NCBI RefSeq assembly: GCF_027923225.1
Contig: NZ_BSDI01000005.1
Coordinates: 62,001-126,000, forward strand
From: Phytohabitans aurantiacus
GTDB taxonomy: Bacteria; Actinomycetota; Actinomycetes; Mycobacteriales; Micromonosporaceae
DNA: 64,000 nt
Direction of reading: 5' to 3'
Within the stretch, counting starts at the first letter, position 1. Every line of letters begins with the position of its first letter. Of this stretch, positions 17,425-25,588 are shown piece after piece. The position numbers and the translations under genes are program-made. The notes beneath the pieces were generated by a model. That model searched no databases, was not told the origin of the DNA, and saw only the letters and a program-made list of their open reading frames with translations.

Positions 17425-17979
17425 TCACACGCGGTCGAGTGGCTCGTGCGGGCGCGCGGGCAGGTCTACGGAGATCGCGTCGCCCGGCCTGACGGGGCCG
17501 CCGCGCAGGACGATACCCATGATCCCGGCCTTCCGGATCACGTTGCCCTCCTCGTCCTTGTCGAGGACGGCCTTGAGCAGCCCGGCGCGGAAGTCGTTGA
17601 TCTGGTGGCAGGGATTGCGCAGACCGGTGACCTCGACAACGGCCCGCGAGCCGAGCCTGAGCACGGTGCCTCTCGGCAGGGCCAGCACGTCGAGACCGCG
17701 CGTGGTGATGTTCTCCCCCAGCTGGCCCGGACCGACGTCGAAGCCCCGCTCACGCAGCTCGTCGTGCAGTTCACTGTGGATCAGGTGGACCTGCCGCAGG
17801 TTCGGCTGCGTGGGGTCGACGGCGATCCGGGAAAGGTGCTGCACGGTCACGCCCGCGTGCGCGTCGCCCTCGACACCGAGCCCTTCGAGCAACGTGATCT
17901 CGTCGGCCACGGCCTTGCCGAACCGGTGCTCGCCGTCGCGGCAGACCGCCACGACCACCGGCGCTGTCGTCACCGCCAT
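17425..17979 (-). CDS. MOSC-domain protein
   Basis: A 184-residue protein covering a complete MOSC fold. It has GVEGDAHAGVTVQHLSR near residues 34-50, a GPGQLGENITTRGLD stretch at about 84-98, RLGSRAVVEVTGLRNPCHQIN with the conserved Cys at about 123, and GIMGIVLRGGPVRPGDAI near the end. MOSC domains bind molybdenum cofactor or carry sulfur in cofactor sulfurases and YiiM-type N-hydroxylated-base reductases. As a stand-alone MOSC protein it resembles the YiiM/YuaD group. The start lies 30 bp from the divergent esterase gene, so the two promoters must overlap. Confidence 0.88.
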   Translation of the reverse strand: MAVTTAPVVVAVCRDGEHRFGKAVADEITLLEGLGVEGDAHAGVTVQHLSRIAVDPTQPNLRQVHLIHSELHDELRERGFDVGPGQLGENITTRGLDVLALPRGTVLRLGSRAVVEVTGLRNPCHQINDFRAGLLKAVLDKDEEGNVIRKAGIMGIVLRGGPVRPGDAISVDLPARPHEPLDRV

Positions 17980-18009
17980 GGTGGCAGTGTCTCATGTAGC
18001 GTCGCTGGC

Positions 18010-18906
18010 ATGACGGGTCGACGGGGGCTCCTCACCGGACTGGTCCTGTGCCTGCTCGCGGCGTGCGGCGGCGCACCGGACGAGCCCGAGACGGCCACCA
18101 CGGTCACGCTGACCGTCGACGACCGGCCGTTCCGGCTGTACGTGCCCGGCGGATACGACTCCGACCGCGAGGCACCCCTCGTCGTGGCGCTGCACGGCTT
18201 CGAGACCGACGCCGCGATGCAGGAGAACTACTTCAAGCTCACCCCCGAAGCCGAGCGGCGCGGCTTCCTGTACGCGATGCCGGAAGGCACGAAGAACCGT
18301 GCCGGCGACCGGTTCTGGAACGCGGCCGACGCGTGCTGCGACTTCGACCGCAGCGGGGTCGACGACTCGGGATACCTGCGCAAGGTGATCGACGCGGTCA
18401 CGCGCACGTACGCGGTGGACGGGCGGCGGGTCTACGTGATCGGGTTTTCCAACGGCGGGTACATGGCACATCGGATGGCCTGCGAGCACTCGGCCCTGAT
18501 AGCGGCGATCGTCTCGCTGGCCGGAGCGGCGACCAACGATCCGTCGCGGTGCACGCCTCATCGGGCGGTCAGCGTCTTGCAGATCCACGGCACCGCGGAC
18601 CGGATCGTCCGGTACGGCGGCGGCCAGAACACCACCGGGTCGTACCCGTCCGTCGCCGACACGATCGGCCTCTGGCGGGGCCTCAACGGCTGCACCGACC
18701 GGGCCGACACGTCTGCCCCGCCCATCGACCTCGACTCCGGCCTGACCGGCGCCGAGACCGCGATCACCGCCTACACCACGGGATGCCGCGACGGCACGCT
18801 CGTGGAGTTGTGGTCCATCAAGGACGGTGGCCACATCCCCGCGCTCACAGACGGTTTCGCGCCAGCCGTGGTCGACTTCATGCTCGCTCGCCGTGCCCCG
18901 GCGTAA
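18010..18906 (+). CDS. Secreted lipoprotein esterase of the LpqC / PHB-depolymerase family
   Basis: A 298-residue protein with a lipobox (LLAAC, Cys19) after a short hydrophobic signal, so it should be anchored to the outer face of the membrane. The alpha/beta hydrolase fold shows PLVVALHGF (oxyanion strand), a nucleophile elbow GFSNGG, an ADRIVRY segment carrying the likely catalytic Asp, and KDGGHIPAL carrying the catalytic His. DACCDF is typical of esterase D/PHB depolymerase relatives such as feruloyl and acetylxylan esterases. It may hydrolyse acyl or feruloyl esters of polysaccharides or polyesters. The next gene starts 4 nt after its stop. Confidence 0.85.
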   Translation: MTGRRGLLTGLVLCLLAACGGAPDEPETATTVTLTVDDRPFRLYVPGGYDSDREAPLVVALHGFETDAAMQENYFKLTPEAERRGFLYAMPEGTKNRAGDRFWNAADACCDFDRSGVDDSGYLRKVIDAVTRTYAVDGRRVYVIGFSNGGYMAHRMACEHSALIAAIVSLAGAATNDPSRCTPHRAVSVLQIHGTADRIVRYGGGQNTTGSYPSVADTIGLWRGLNGCTDRADTSAPPIDLDSGLTGAETAITAYTTGCRDGTLVELWSIKDGGHIPALTDGFAPAVVDFMLARRAPA

Positions 18907-18910
18907 GCCT

Positions 18911-19558
18911 GTGAAACCCACGGGCGCCGTCTTCTTCGACATCGACGGCACACTCGTGCCCAGGACAAGCTCGTCGGTCTACCTCGCCGGCTTCCTCGGG
19001 CACCGCGAAAAGCTGGCCGAGGCCGAAGAAGCGTACGCCGCCGGCATCGTGGACAACCGCCACGTCTCCGAATTGGACGCCGCCGGATGGGCAGGCGTGC
19101 CCGAGGAGCGGACCCGCGATTGGCTCGCCGGGATGCCTCTGGTCACGGGCATCCCCGAGACCGTGGCATGGTGCCGGCGCAACGGATTGGTGCCGATGCT
19201 GGCCACCCTGGCCTGGACGCCGGTCGGCGGTTACCTCGCCGACCGGTTCGGGTTCCACTCATTTAGCGGGCCACGGCTCGCGACGGCCAGCGGCCGGTAC
19301 ACCGGACGCGTCGAGCACCACTTCGACGAGTACGACAAGCGAGACGTCGCCCTGGCGCAGGCGCGAGCGCTCGGATTCGAACTCCGCTCGTGCGGGGCGG
19401 TCGGAGACAGCCGATCCGACCTGCCGCTGTTCGCGGCCGTCGGCGTGAGCGTCGCCTTCAACGCCTCGCCCGCCGCGCGAAAGGCGTCGACCGTCATCGT
19501 CGACGGTGACGACCTGCGCGGCGTGCTCCCGGCCCTGGGCCGGCTGCTGGAGCCCTGA
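18911..19558 (+). CDS. HAD-superfamily phosphatase (HAD-IB, SerB-like)
   Basis: 215 residues from GTG 18911, 4 nt after the esterase stop; further upstream starts would lie inside that gene. HAD motif I is FFDIDGTLVP, with Asp10 as nucleophile and Asp12 as general acid. Motif II is in LATLAWTP and motif III/IV in CGAVGDSRSDLPLFAAVG. The helical cap between motifs I and II places it with HAD-IB phosphatases such as phosphoserine phosphatase. The physiological substrate is not clear. Likely co-transcribed with the esterase. Confidence 0.85.
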   Translation: MKPTGAVFFDIDGTLVPRTSSSVYLAGFLGHREKLAEAEEAYAAGIVDNRHVSELDAAGWAGVPEERTRDWLAGMPLVTGIPETVAWCRRNGLVPMLATLAWTPVGGYLADRFGFHSFSGPRLATASGRYTGRVEHHFDEYDKRDVALAQARALGFELRSCGAVGDSRSDLPLFAAVGVSVAFNASPAARKASTVIVDGDDLRGVLPALGRLLEP

Positions 19559-19584
19559 GCGGGTTGGCGCACAATGCCGATCTG

Positions 19585-20322
19585 TGATCACCAGCATCTC
19601 GCCAGCCACGGTTGCGCTCTTCGAGCGGGCCGTGCGCCAATTCACCCAAACCACCAGCGGCGCGTCGACATACGCCCAGGCACCGGGGACGATGGCGTTC
19701 GTCGCCACGCGGGATGAGCAGACGGACACCACGTCGGCGGTACCCAGGAGCTCGTCCCTGCCGACGAGCCGCGCGCCGCATTGCGAAGCGCGCTCGGCGG
19801 TCAGGTTGGCGCTCCACGCCACGACGTCCATCTCGAACGCGCGGGCGACCGCCGCGACCTGGCCGCCGATGGATCCAAGGCCGAGCAGGCCGATGGTCTT
19901 TCCGTGCAGGCTGCTGCCGAGCCCGATCTGCCAGTCGCCGTCGCGCAGCGCCCGCTGCTCGGCGGGGATGTTTCGCAGCAGGGCGAGGATCAGCGCCCAG
20001 GTGAGCTCGGTGGTGGATCGCTTGTCGCCGCGGGTGCCGCAGACCGTGATGCCCCGCGCGGTGGCCGCGGCCACGTCGATCGCGGCGTTGCGCATTCCCG
20101 TCGTGACCAGCAGGCGCAGTGCGGGCAGCCGGTCGAGCAGCTCGGCGGGAAACGGGGTGCGTTCCCGCATCGCGACCACCACGTCGGCGCCGTCGAGGGC
20201 CGCGACGAGCTCGTCGGGGTCGTCGATGGGTGGTCGAGCGTGGTGATTTCGGCGTCGAGGGCGGACCAGTCGGCGCTGTGCAGGGCCGCGCCTTGGTAGT
20301 CGTCGAGGATGGCAATCTTCAC
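19585..20322 (-). pseudogene. Broken D-2-hydroxyacid dehydrogenase (frameshift plus missing C-terminus)
   Basis: The start is clear at 20322 (MKIAILDDYQG...DAEITTLDH), but the expected continuation IDDPDELVAALDGADVVVAMRERTPFP lies in another minus frame. The shift falls near 20228-20231, where a run of three G on the plus strand looks one base short. From there a good NAD-binding core follows (LLVTTGMRNAAIDV, GKTIGLLGLGSIGGQVAAVARAFEMDVVAWS). It degenerates after LLGTADVVSV, at the point where the conserved substrate-loop and catalytic His segment should follow. About 90 C-terminal residues are absent and the neighbouring HAD gene ends at 19558. The family reduces 2-keto acids with NADH. It is probably non-functional unless the frameshift is a sequencing error, and even then the C-terminus is lost. 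Confidence 0.75.
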
Positions 20323-20345
20323 CAGACTTTTCTACAAGACGGCGG

Positions 20346-22121
20346 TCAGCCGCGAATGGCGAATTGGGCGAGGCGCGCCGATACCGGTTCGGGGCGGCCG
20401 TCGTTCTGCCGCGCGTCGGCGGTGAGCACGTCCAGGTGTTGGTACCCGGGTGCCACGACCGTCTCCCCCGACGGCGGCGGTGCGTTGGCGCCACGCAGCC
20501 CGTCGCCGGCCAGCAGCGTGATGGTCGGGTTCGCGGTGAGGCCGTCCTGGTGTATCGCGTTGCGGGAGATCTCGGTCGCGGCCGACTGCTGGATGTCGGT
20601 GACGAGTTTGGTCGGGAAGTAGTCCTCGGTGAAGTCAAGCGGCTGCTCGGCCATGCTGCGGGCGAGTTGCTGGATGTCGGTGACCTCCTTGCCCGCGGTC
20701 GTAAACGGTGTGCCGTCGCCGGCGTTGGGCACCGGCCCGTCGGTCGGCCCGAACTCGTCGTAGTTACGCCAGGCGTAGACCGGCCCGTTGGCCTCGTCGG
20801 GGATGGCGCGGGCCTCCTGGCCGAACATTCCGGCCAGCCCGGACAGGCCCGGGATCCCGGATACGTTGCGCGCCAACGGAAACTCCTTGTCGGCGATCCG
20901 TCCACCGGCAAAGAATCCGACGCTGGTCTGGAGGAACGCCAGCGGCTGCGAGTTGTCGTCCATCAACGCGCCCAGCGCCGCCTCGTTGCTCAGCTTGAAC
21001 TCTCCCGCGGCTGGGCTGCCGGTGACGAAGGCGAGCAGGTTCTTCGACAGCAGCAGCCGCGTCGTCCCGTCGATGTTCAGGTTCGAGGGCAGGTCGGCGA
21101 CCAATGTGGACTGTGCGTCGGGTGCAGCGAGCGCGGCCAGTCCCGCCAGAGCGAGCACGTTCATCGTCTCGGCGTTGATGACGGCGGGCGCGGAGAGCGT
21201 GCGCGGTACGGCGCCGCCGCGCAGGCCGGCCTGTACGACGGCGAAGCTGAGTCCCGGGTCAGGCATCATGCCGGTGGGCATCATCTGGCTGCCGGTGATG
21301 TCGGGCAGCGACGTGGAGATGGCGCTGTCGAGCGCGAAGTACCCGGCGCACTGGTTGAAGCCGGCGTCGGCGTCGGTCGCGGGGTTGCCGTCGAAGTCCC
21401 AGATGGCGAAGAAGCCGGTGAGTACGCCGCCGAGCGAGTGCCCGCCGCACATCACCTTCTCCTTGCGCAGCTCCTGGTCGGGCAGCTCCGCGGCGAGCAG
21501 GTCGAACTGGTCGCGCAGGGTCTGCTCCAGGCCCACGTGTTGCAGGAACTCCACCTGGTCGTTGCCGAGGTAACCGGCGAACTTCTGACCGTCGACCGCA
21601 CCGCCGTTGTAGTAGTAGTCGAGCGCCACCTTGAAGCTGCGGGCGGCCGCCCCGGCGCGTACGCCGCGGTTGTCCTCCAGGCAGTTGGAGCGGCGGTCCA
21701 GCGCCCAGAACTCGATGTTCTGGCCGTCCTCCGCGGCTTTCGCGACGGTGTTGCGGGCCACCGCGTCGAACGCGCCGGCACCCTCCAGCACACCGGGCTG
21801 GGCGACCAGGATCCGGTCGGCCGACGCGGACTCCTCCGGTCCGTCCTCGTGCCGGTAACGCAGGTACGACAGCCAGTCGCATTCGGCCGGGCGGGCGCCG
21901 ACGCCTTCGGGTAGCGGGAGTTTGACGCGTACCACCGTCTCCACGACGTCGGTCACCGGCGAGCCGGACGGTACGGACCGCTCCTCGCGTTCGGCGCTCG
22001 GGCCCGCGGCGCGCTCTCCCGGTCCGTCCGCGGACGCCACCGCCACACCAACACCCAAGGCCAGCAACGCGGCCGCGGCCGCCGCCGGCAGGGCCAGCCT
22101 TCGCGTACGGGTCATGCGCAT
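20346..22121 (-). CDS. Large secreted alpha/beta-hydrolase-like protein (591 residues)
   Basis: The start is ATG 22121, 6 nt after AGGAGGGG; a GTG at 22145 would overlap that site. An Ala-rich signal peptide (LALPAAAAAALLALGVGVAVASADG) leads to an acidic stretch. A hydrolase core follows, with the nucleophile elbow GGHSLGG near residue 230 and a GDGLRGAN loop near the end. Two short repeats read VTDIQQ(L/S)A. The length exceeds that of most bacterial lipases, and the region between the nucleophile and the C-terminus is helical and unfamiliar. I would call it a secreted lipase/esterase of unknown specificity. It diverges from another secreted hydrolase at 22401, and both flank a perfect dyad. 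Confidence 0.75.
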   Translation of the reverse strand: MRMTRTRRLALPAAAAAALLALGVGVAVASADGPGERAAGPSAEREERSVPSGSPVTDVVETVVRVKLPLPEGVGARPAECDWLSYLRYRHEDGPEESASADRILVAQPGVLEGAGAFDAVARNTVAKAAEDGQNIEFWALDRRSNCLEDNRGVRAGAAARSFKVALDYYYNGGAVDGQKFAGYLGNDQVEFLQHVGLEQTLRDQFDLLAAELPDQELRKEKVMCGGHSLGGVLTGFFAIWDFDGNPATDADAGFNQCAGYFALDSAISTSLPDITGSQMMPTGMMPDPGLSFAVVQAGLRGGAVPRTLSAPAVINAETMNVLALAGLAALAAPDAQSTLVADLPSNLNIDGTTRLLLSKNLLAFVTGSPAAGEFKLSNEAALGALMDDNSQPLAFLQTSVGFFAGGRIADKEFPLARNVSGIPGLSGLAGMFGQEARAIPDEANGPVYAWRNYDEFGPTDGPVPNAGDGTPFTTAGKEVTDIQQLARSMAEQPLDFTEDYFPTKLVTDIQQSAATEISRNAIHQDGLTANPTITLLAGDGLRGANAPPPSGETVVAPGYQHLDVLTADARQNDGRPEPVSARLAQFAIRG

Positions 22122-22225
22122 GTCGCCCCTCCTTCCGGTGGCCACAAACGGGTGGTCGCCAGGTTGGGGCAGACGCTAACCGCGGCGCGGTGCGGCCCGG
22201 TACTCATGCCGCGCGAAGGGCGGGC

Positions 22226-22240
22226 GGTGACGTTGTCACC
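22226..22240. promoter_or_regulatory. Perfect dyad containing TTGTCAC between two divergent secreted hydrolase genes
   Basis: GGTGAC-GTT-GTCACC has perfect 6-bp arms and contains TTGTCAC at 22233-22239. It lies in the 279-bp gap between starts at 22121 and 22401. The same heptamer recurs in the promoter regions at 35871-35918, 55820-55854 and 61861-61867, which suggests one common regulator. Confidence 0.5.
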
Positions 22241-22400
22241 ACGGTGCGCAGCCAATGCTCTACATCGGAACGTGCGCGGATGACAAAGCGCGCCACGGAT
22301 GTTCGTGCTTTCCGCGTGACTCCCGCTCTCCGTTGACCTCGCCTGTCATCCGCAGCCGTACCCACGGTTGTCCGACAATCTCCTACCGACAGGAGGCAGG

Positions 22401-23378
22401 GTGTCCACGAAGGAGTACCACCTAGCGCGCCGCCGGGGGCGTGCCCTGCGCGCGGGGCTGATCGCGGTCGCCGCCGCGGCCGTCCTCGGCGGCGGGCTCG
22501 CGGTGGCGAACGCAGGCAGTTCCGGCGCTGGCGGTTCCGGTACCGGGCAAGGCGCGGCCGGTGAAGGCGCGGCGGGCATGGGTGAGGCCGGTGCCGCCGA
22601 GCAGGGCGCGATCGCCGCGGCACAGGCGCTCGCCAGCGCCGGCCTCGAAGGCGCCAACGACTTCGAGTGCGTGGCAAGCCCCGCGATACCGGAGGACGCC
22701 GAGGACCCCGAACCGGTGATCCTGGTCCACGACACCTTCCGCGACGGCGCGTCGAACTTCGCGGCCCTCGCGCCCGAGATCGCCGGCGCCGGCCTGTGCG
22801 TCTTCGCGCTCGACTACGGCGAGAACGGCACCGCGCCCCTCGCCGACAGCGCGACCCAGCTACAGACCTTCGTTGCCGGTGTACTGGAAGCGACCGGCGC
22901 GTCCAAAGTAGACCTGGTCGGCCACGGTCAGGGCGGCCTGCTCCCCCGGGTACTGGTCGGCCCGCTCGGCCTCGCCGAACAGGTCGACGACATCGTCGCC
23001 ATCGCGCCCGCGACGCGCGGCACCGACACGCCCCTGGAAGACCCGAACTTCGCGGAGTGCGCGGCGTGCGCCGATCTCGCGCCGGACTCGGAGTTCCTGA
23101 CCCAGCTCAACGCCAACGGCGACGTCGTGCCCGGCCCGGCGTACACCGTGCCGTGGTCGATCGCGGACGACGTCATCACGCCGCCGGACAGCCAGACGCT
23201 CAAGGGCGGCGAGCCGGAGCAGGTCAACAACGAACGCATGGAGTTCGCGTGCCTGGGCCGGCTCGACTTCGACCACGCCCTGGACCAGGAGCTCGCGGTC
23301 GCTGACATCGTGCTCAGCGCCGTGCAGCGCGAAGGGCCGTCGGATCCGGGCCTGGCATTCCGCCCGGCCCGGTGCTGA
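22401..23378 (+). CDS. Secreted lipase (class 2 / EstA-like alpha/beta hydrolase)
   Basis: 325 residues from GTG 22401, preceded by AGGAGG 5 nt upstream. A signal peptide (RAGLIAVAAAAVLGGGLAVANAG) is followed by a low-complexity Gly/Ala linker to about residue 80. The hydrolase domain has PVILVHDTF (oxyanion strand), a FALDYGENGTAPL loop, nucleophile elbow GHGQGG and DFDHALDQEL with a candidate catalytic His. The sequence ILVHDTFRDGASNFAALAPEIAGAGLCVFALDYG is characteristic of Pfam lipase class 2 (EstA-type). Four Cys in the mature part, including two in ECAACAD, could form disulfides. A strong terminator follows. Confidence 0.85.
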   Translation: MSTKEYHLARRRGRALRAGLIAVAAAAVLGGGLAVANAGSSGAGGSGTGQGAAGEGAAGMGEAGAAEQGAIAAAQALASAGLEGANDFECVASPAIPEDAEDPEPVILVHDTFRDGASNFAALAPEIAGAGLCVFALDYGENGTAPLADSATQLQTFVAGVLEATGASKVDLVGHGQGGLLPRVLVGPLGLAEQVDDIVAIAPATRGTDTPLEDPNFAECAACADLAPDSEFLTQLNANGDVVPGPAYTVPWSIADDVITPPDSQTLKGGEPEQVNNERMEFACLGRLDFDHALDQELAVADIVLSAVQREGPSDPGLAFRPARC

Positions 23379-23414
23379 GGATCCATAAAGGACACATTGT
23401 CGTCTAAAGGAACC

Positions 23415-23457
23415 GTTGTCGTCGCCGGCACCCTACTGCCGGCGGCGACAACTTTTT
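23415..23457 (+). terminator. Strong intrinsic terminator after the lipase gene
   Basis: Arms 23415-23430 and 23437-23452 pair over 16 bp with a single G-T wobble, closing a six-base loop (CCCTAC). Five T residues follow directly at 23453-23457. It ends the lipase transcript. The same stem also lies just beyond the stop of the convergent cutinase gene at 23464, so it may serve both, although the minus side lacks an equally good T run. Confidence 0.92.
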
Positions 23458-23463
23458 GCGTAC

Positions 23464-24132
23464 CTACTGGAGCTTCTCCACCGCGAAGTCGGCGGCCTCG
23501 CCGGCGTTGCCGCGGTAGCTCAGGTGCGCTATCACGCTGGCGCCGTCCGGGTCGCAGATCACGTCGCCGTTGGCGCAGACGTCCAGGGTCCGGTCGGCGA
23601 GCTCGCCCTCGATGCCGCCGCCCTGCTTGCGCAGCGGGTACCCGAACACCAGTACCGCCGCCACCTGCGGCTGGATCTCCGCTGGGATGGTGGCCACGAC
23701 CGGGGCGCCGACGAGGGCGTTCTCGGAGCTGGTGCCGAGCGAGTTGCCCACCACGTTGGCGCCCTGGGAGTACCCGACGAGCACGAACCGCTGGCCGGCG
23801 CACTCCTGCGCCTGCGCGGTCACGTGGTCGACGAGCGCCCGGTTGCCCTCGGCGGGCGAGTTGGGGTTCAGGCTCGCGGGGTAGTCGACGGCGTGGCTCG
23901 TCACGTTACCGCCGGCCAGCCGGCCCTGTATCGCGTCGAAGACCGGGTCGCCGACGATGAGCCCGAGGCCGCCGGGTTCGTTGGTACCCCTGGCGACGAC
24001 GACCTCGACGTCGGAACACTCCGCGGCGGACGCCATCGGCACGGTCACGACGGCGATGCCGCCGGCGGCCGCCAGCGACGCGGCGAGCAGGGCACCGGTA
24101 CGCCACCGGCCGCCCGGGATTCGGGAGCGCAT
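23464..24132 (-). CDS. Secreted cutinase-family esterase
   Basis: A 222-residue protein with a signal peptide ending PMASAAE. The cutinase domain shows CSDVEVVVARGTNEPGG at its start, nucleophile motif VGYSQGANVV, and CANGDVICDPDG with the catalytic Asp and the conserved disulfide Cys. AHLSY lies near the C-terminus and carries the catalytic His. Actinobacterial cutinases hydrolyse cutin, polyesters, triglycerides or cell-envelope lipids. It is transcribed from its own short upstream region behind the MFS gene. Confidence 0.92.
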   Translation of the reverse strand: MRSRIPGGRWRTGALLAASLAAAGGIAVVTVPMASAAECSDVEVVVARGTNEPGGLGLIVGDPVFDAIQGRLAGGNVTSHAVDYPASLNPNSPAEGNRALVDHVTAQAQECAGQRFVLVGYSQGANVVGNSLGTSSENALVGAPVVATIPAEIQPQVAAVLVFGYPLRKQGGGIEGELADRTLDVCANGDVICDPDGASVIAHLSYRGNAGEAADFAVEKLQ

Positions 24133-24225
24133 GACAGATCACCTCAGTTTCGTTGGTCGGTGCGCTTCGGACGGCCTGAAGCTAATAAGCACCGATTCAA
24201 GGTGATATAACGCTGGATGCTCGTA

Positions 24226-25578
24226 TTAGTCGCGAATACTGTCACGGTGATGCGCGTACGACGGCAGGGTCTTCACGCTGAGCAGCGCGCCGGCGAGCAC
24301 CAGCGCGGCCGCCATCAGGAGGCCGTACGCGTATCCCCGCCCGACGTCGGCGCCGGCGCCGACCACCACGCCGACACCGGCGATCCCGAGCACCCCGGAG
24401 ACCTCCCGCGCCACGCCGAAGACGCCCGCCGCGACGCCCGCCCGGTCGGCCGGCACCGCACCGAGCACGCACGCGCCCAGCGGTACCGTCAGCGCCGAAC
24501 CGAAGCCGATCACCGCGAGCGCCGCGAGCAGCGTCGCCGTCGTGCCACCGGCGGCGACCGCGGTCATGCCGGCGGCGACCAGCACGAGGCCGGCGGCGAC
24601 CGTGCGCCCGGCGCCGAACCGGGTCACTAAGGCGGGGGTGAGCGGCGCGCCGGCCGCCACGGCGACGGCGAGGGGCAGGAACGCGAGCCCCGCGCCGGTC
24701 GGCGTGAACCCGCGCACGCCCTGCAGGTAGACGGCGGTGTAGAAGTAGACCCCGTTGACGCCGAGCCCCCACAGGATCTGCACGGCGATCCCGCCGGAGA
24801 AGGCCCGCACCGCGAACAACCGCACGTCGACGAGCGCCGCGACCGCCCGCCTTTCCACGGGCGCGAACGCCAGGGCGGCTCCGATGGCGACAGCACCCGC
24901 GCCGAGCACCGGCCCGTCGGTGAACCCATGCGCCGTCCCCGCGATGAGCGCGTAGGTGGCGGCCGTCAGGGCGAGACTGCCCGTGACGAGCCCACCCCAG
25001 TCAAGTCCCGCCGTACCCGGCGTCTCGCCTCGACACCCGCGTGTCCGGCGGACCAGGAACCATGCCAGGGCGCCCACCGGGACGTTCAGCAGGAAGATCC
25101 AGGGCCGCGCCGCGTGTTCGGCGAGCACGCCGCCCAGTGACGGGCCCAGCGCGAGGCCGACCGCGCCGGCGCCGGTCCAGATCGCGATGCAGCGGACGCG
25201 TTCGCGCTCCTCCCGCGTCGCGACGATGGCCAGGGACGCGGGTACCACCAGCGCGGCTCCGGCGCCCTGCACGGCGCGGGCGGCGATGAGGGTACCCGCA
25301 CCGCCGGCCGCCGCGGCGAGGGCGGACGCGATGGTGAAGACCCACAGGCCGTGGCGGAGCACCCGGTGCGGCCCGTAGCCGTCGGCGAGGCGCCCACCGG
25401 CCAGCAGCAGCCCGGCGAAGGTGATCAGGTACGCGGTCGCGACCCACTCCAATGTGGTCAGTGGGATGCCGAGGTCGCGGGCGATCGACGGGGCGGCCGC
25501 CGTGACGACGGTGTTGTCGAGCATGGTGATGAACGCGGTCAGCCCCACCACCACGCGGATCGTCCAGCGCCGATCCAC
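24226..25578 (-). CDS. MFS drug/metabolite exporter (DHA2-like)
   Basis: A 450-residue polytopic membrane protein. LDNTVVTAAAPSIARDL is the DHA2/EmrB helix-1 motif, GRLADGYGPHRVL the MFS motif A loop, and GPSLGGVLAE the motif C antiporter signature in helix 5. The hydrophobic pattern fits 12 to 14 membrane helices. It is the last gene of the five-gene operon starting at 35753, beginning 10 bp after the acyltransferase stop, so export of the locus product or self-resistance is the likely role. An MMPL exporter at 55901 serves the other end of the locus. Confidence 0.88.
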   Translation of the reverse strand: MDRRWTIRVVVGLTAFITMLDNTVVTAAAPSIARDLGIPLTTLEWVATAYLITFAGLLLAGGRLADGYGPHRVLRHGLWVFTIASALAAAAGGAGTLIAARAVQGAGAALVVPASLAIVATREERERVRCIAIWTGAGAVGLALGPSLGGVLAEHAARPWIFLLNVPVGALAWFLVRRTRGCRGETPGTAGLDWGGLVTGSLALTAATYALIAGTAHGFTDGPVLGAGAVAIGAALAFAPVERRAVAALVDVRLFAVRAFSGGIAVQILWGLGVNGVYFYTAVYLQGVRGFTPTGAGLAFLPLAVAVAAGAPLTPALVTRFGAGRTVAAGLVLVAAGMTAVAAGGTTATLLAALAVIGFGSALTVPLGACVLGAVPADRAGVAAGVFGVAREVSGVLGIAGVGVVVGAGADVGRGYAYGLLMAAALVLAGALLSVKTLPSYAHHRDSIRD

Positions 25579-25588
25579 CCCAACCCCC

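Noticed and set aside
19259..20911. A 550-codon minus frame containing the dehydrogenase core
   Set aside because: Its ends are antisense to the HAD gene and to the secreted hydrolase. Only the central part is real, belonging to the broken dehydrogenase.
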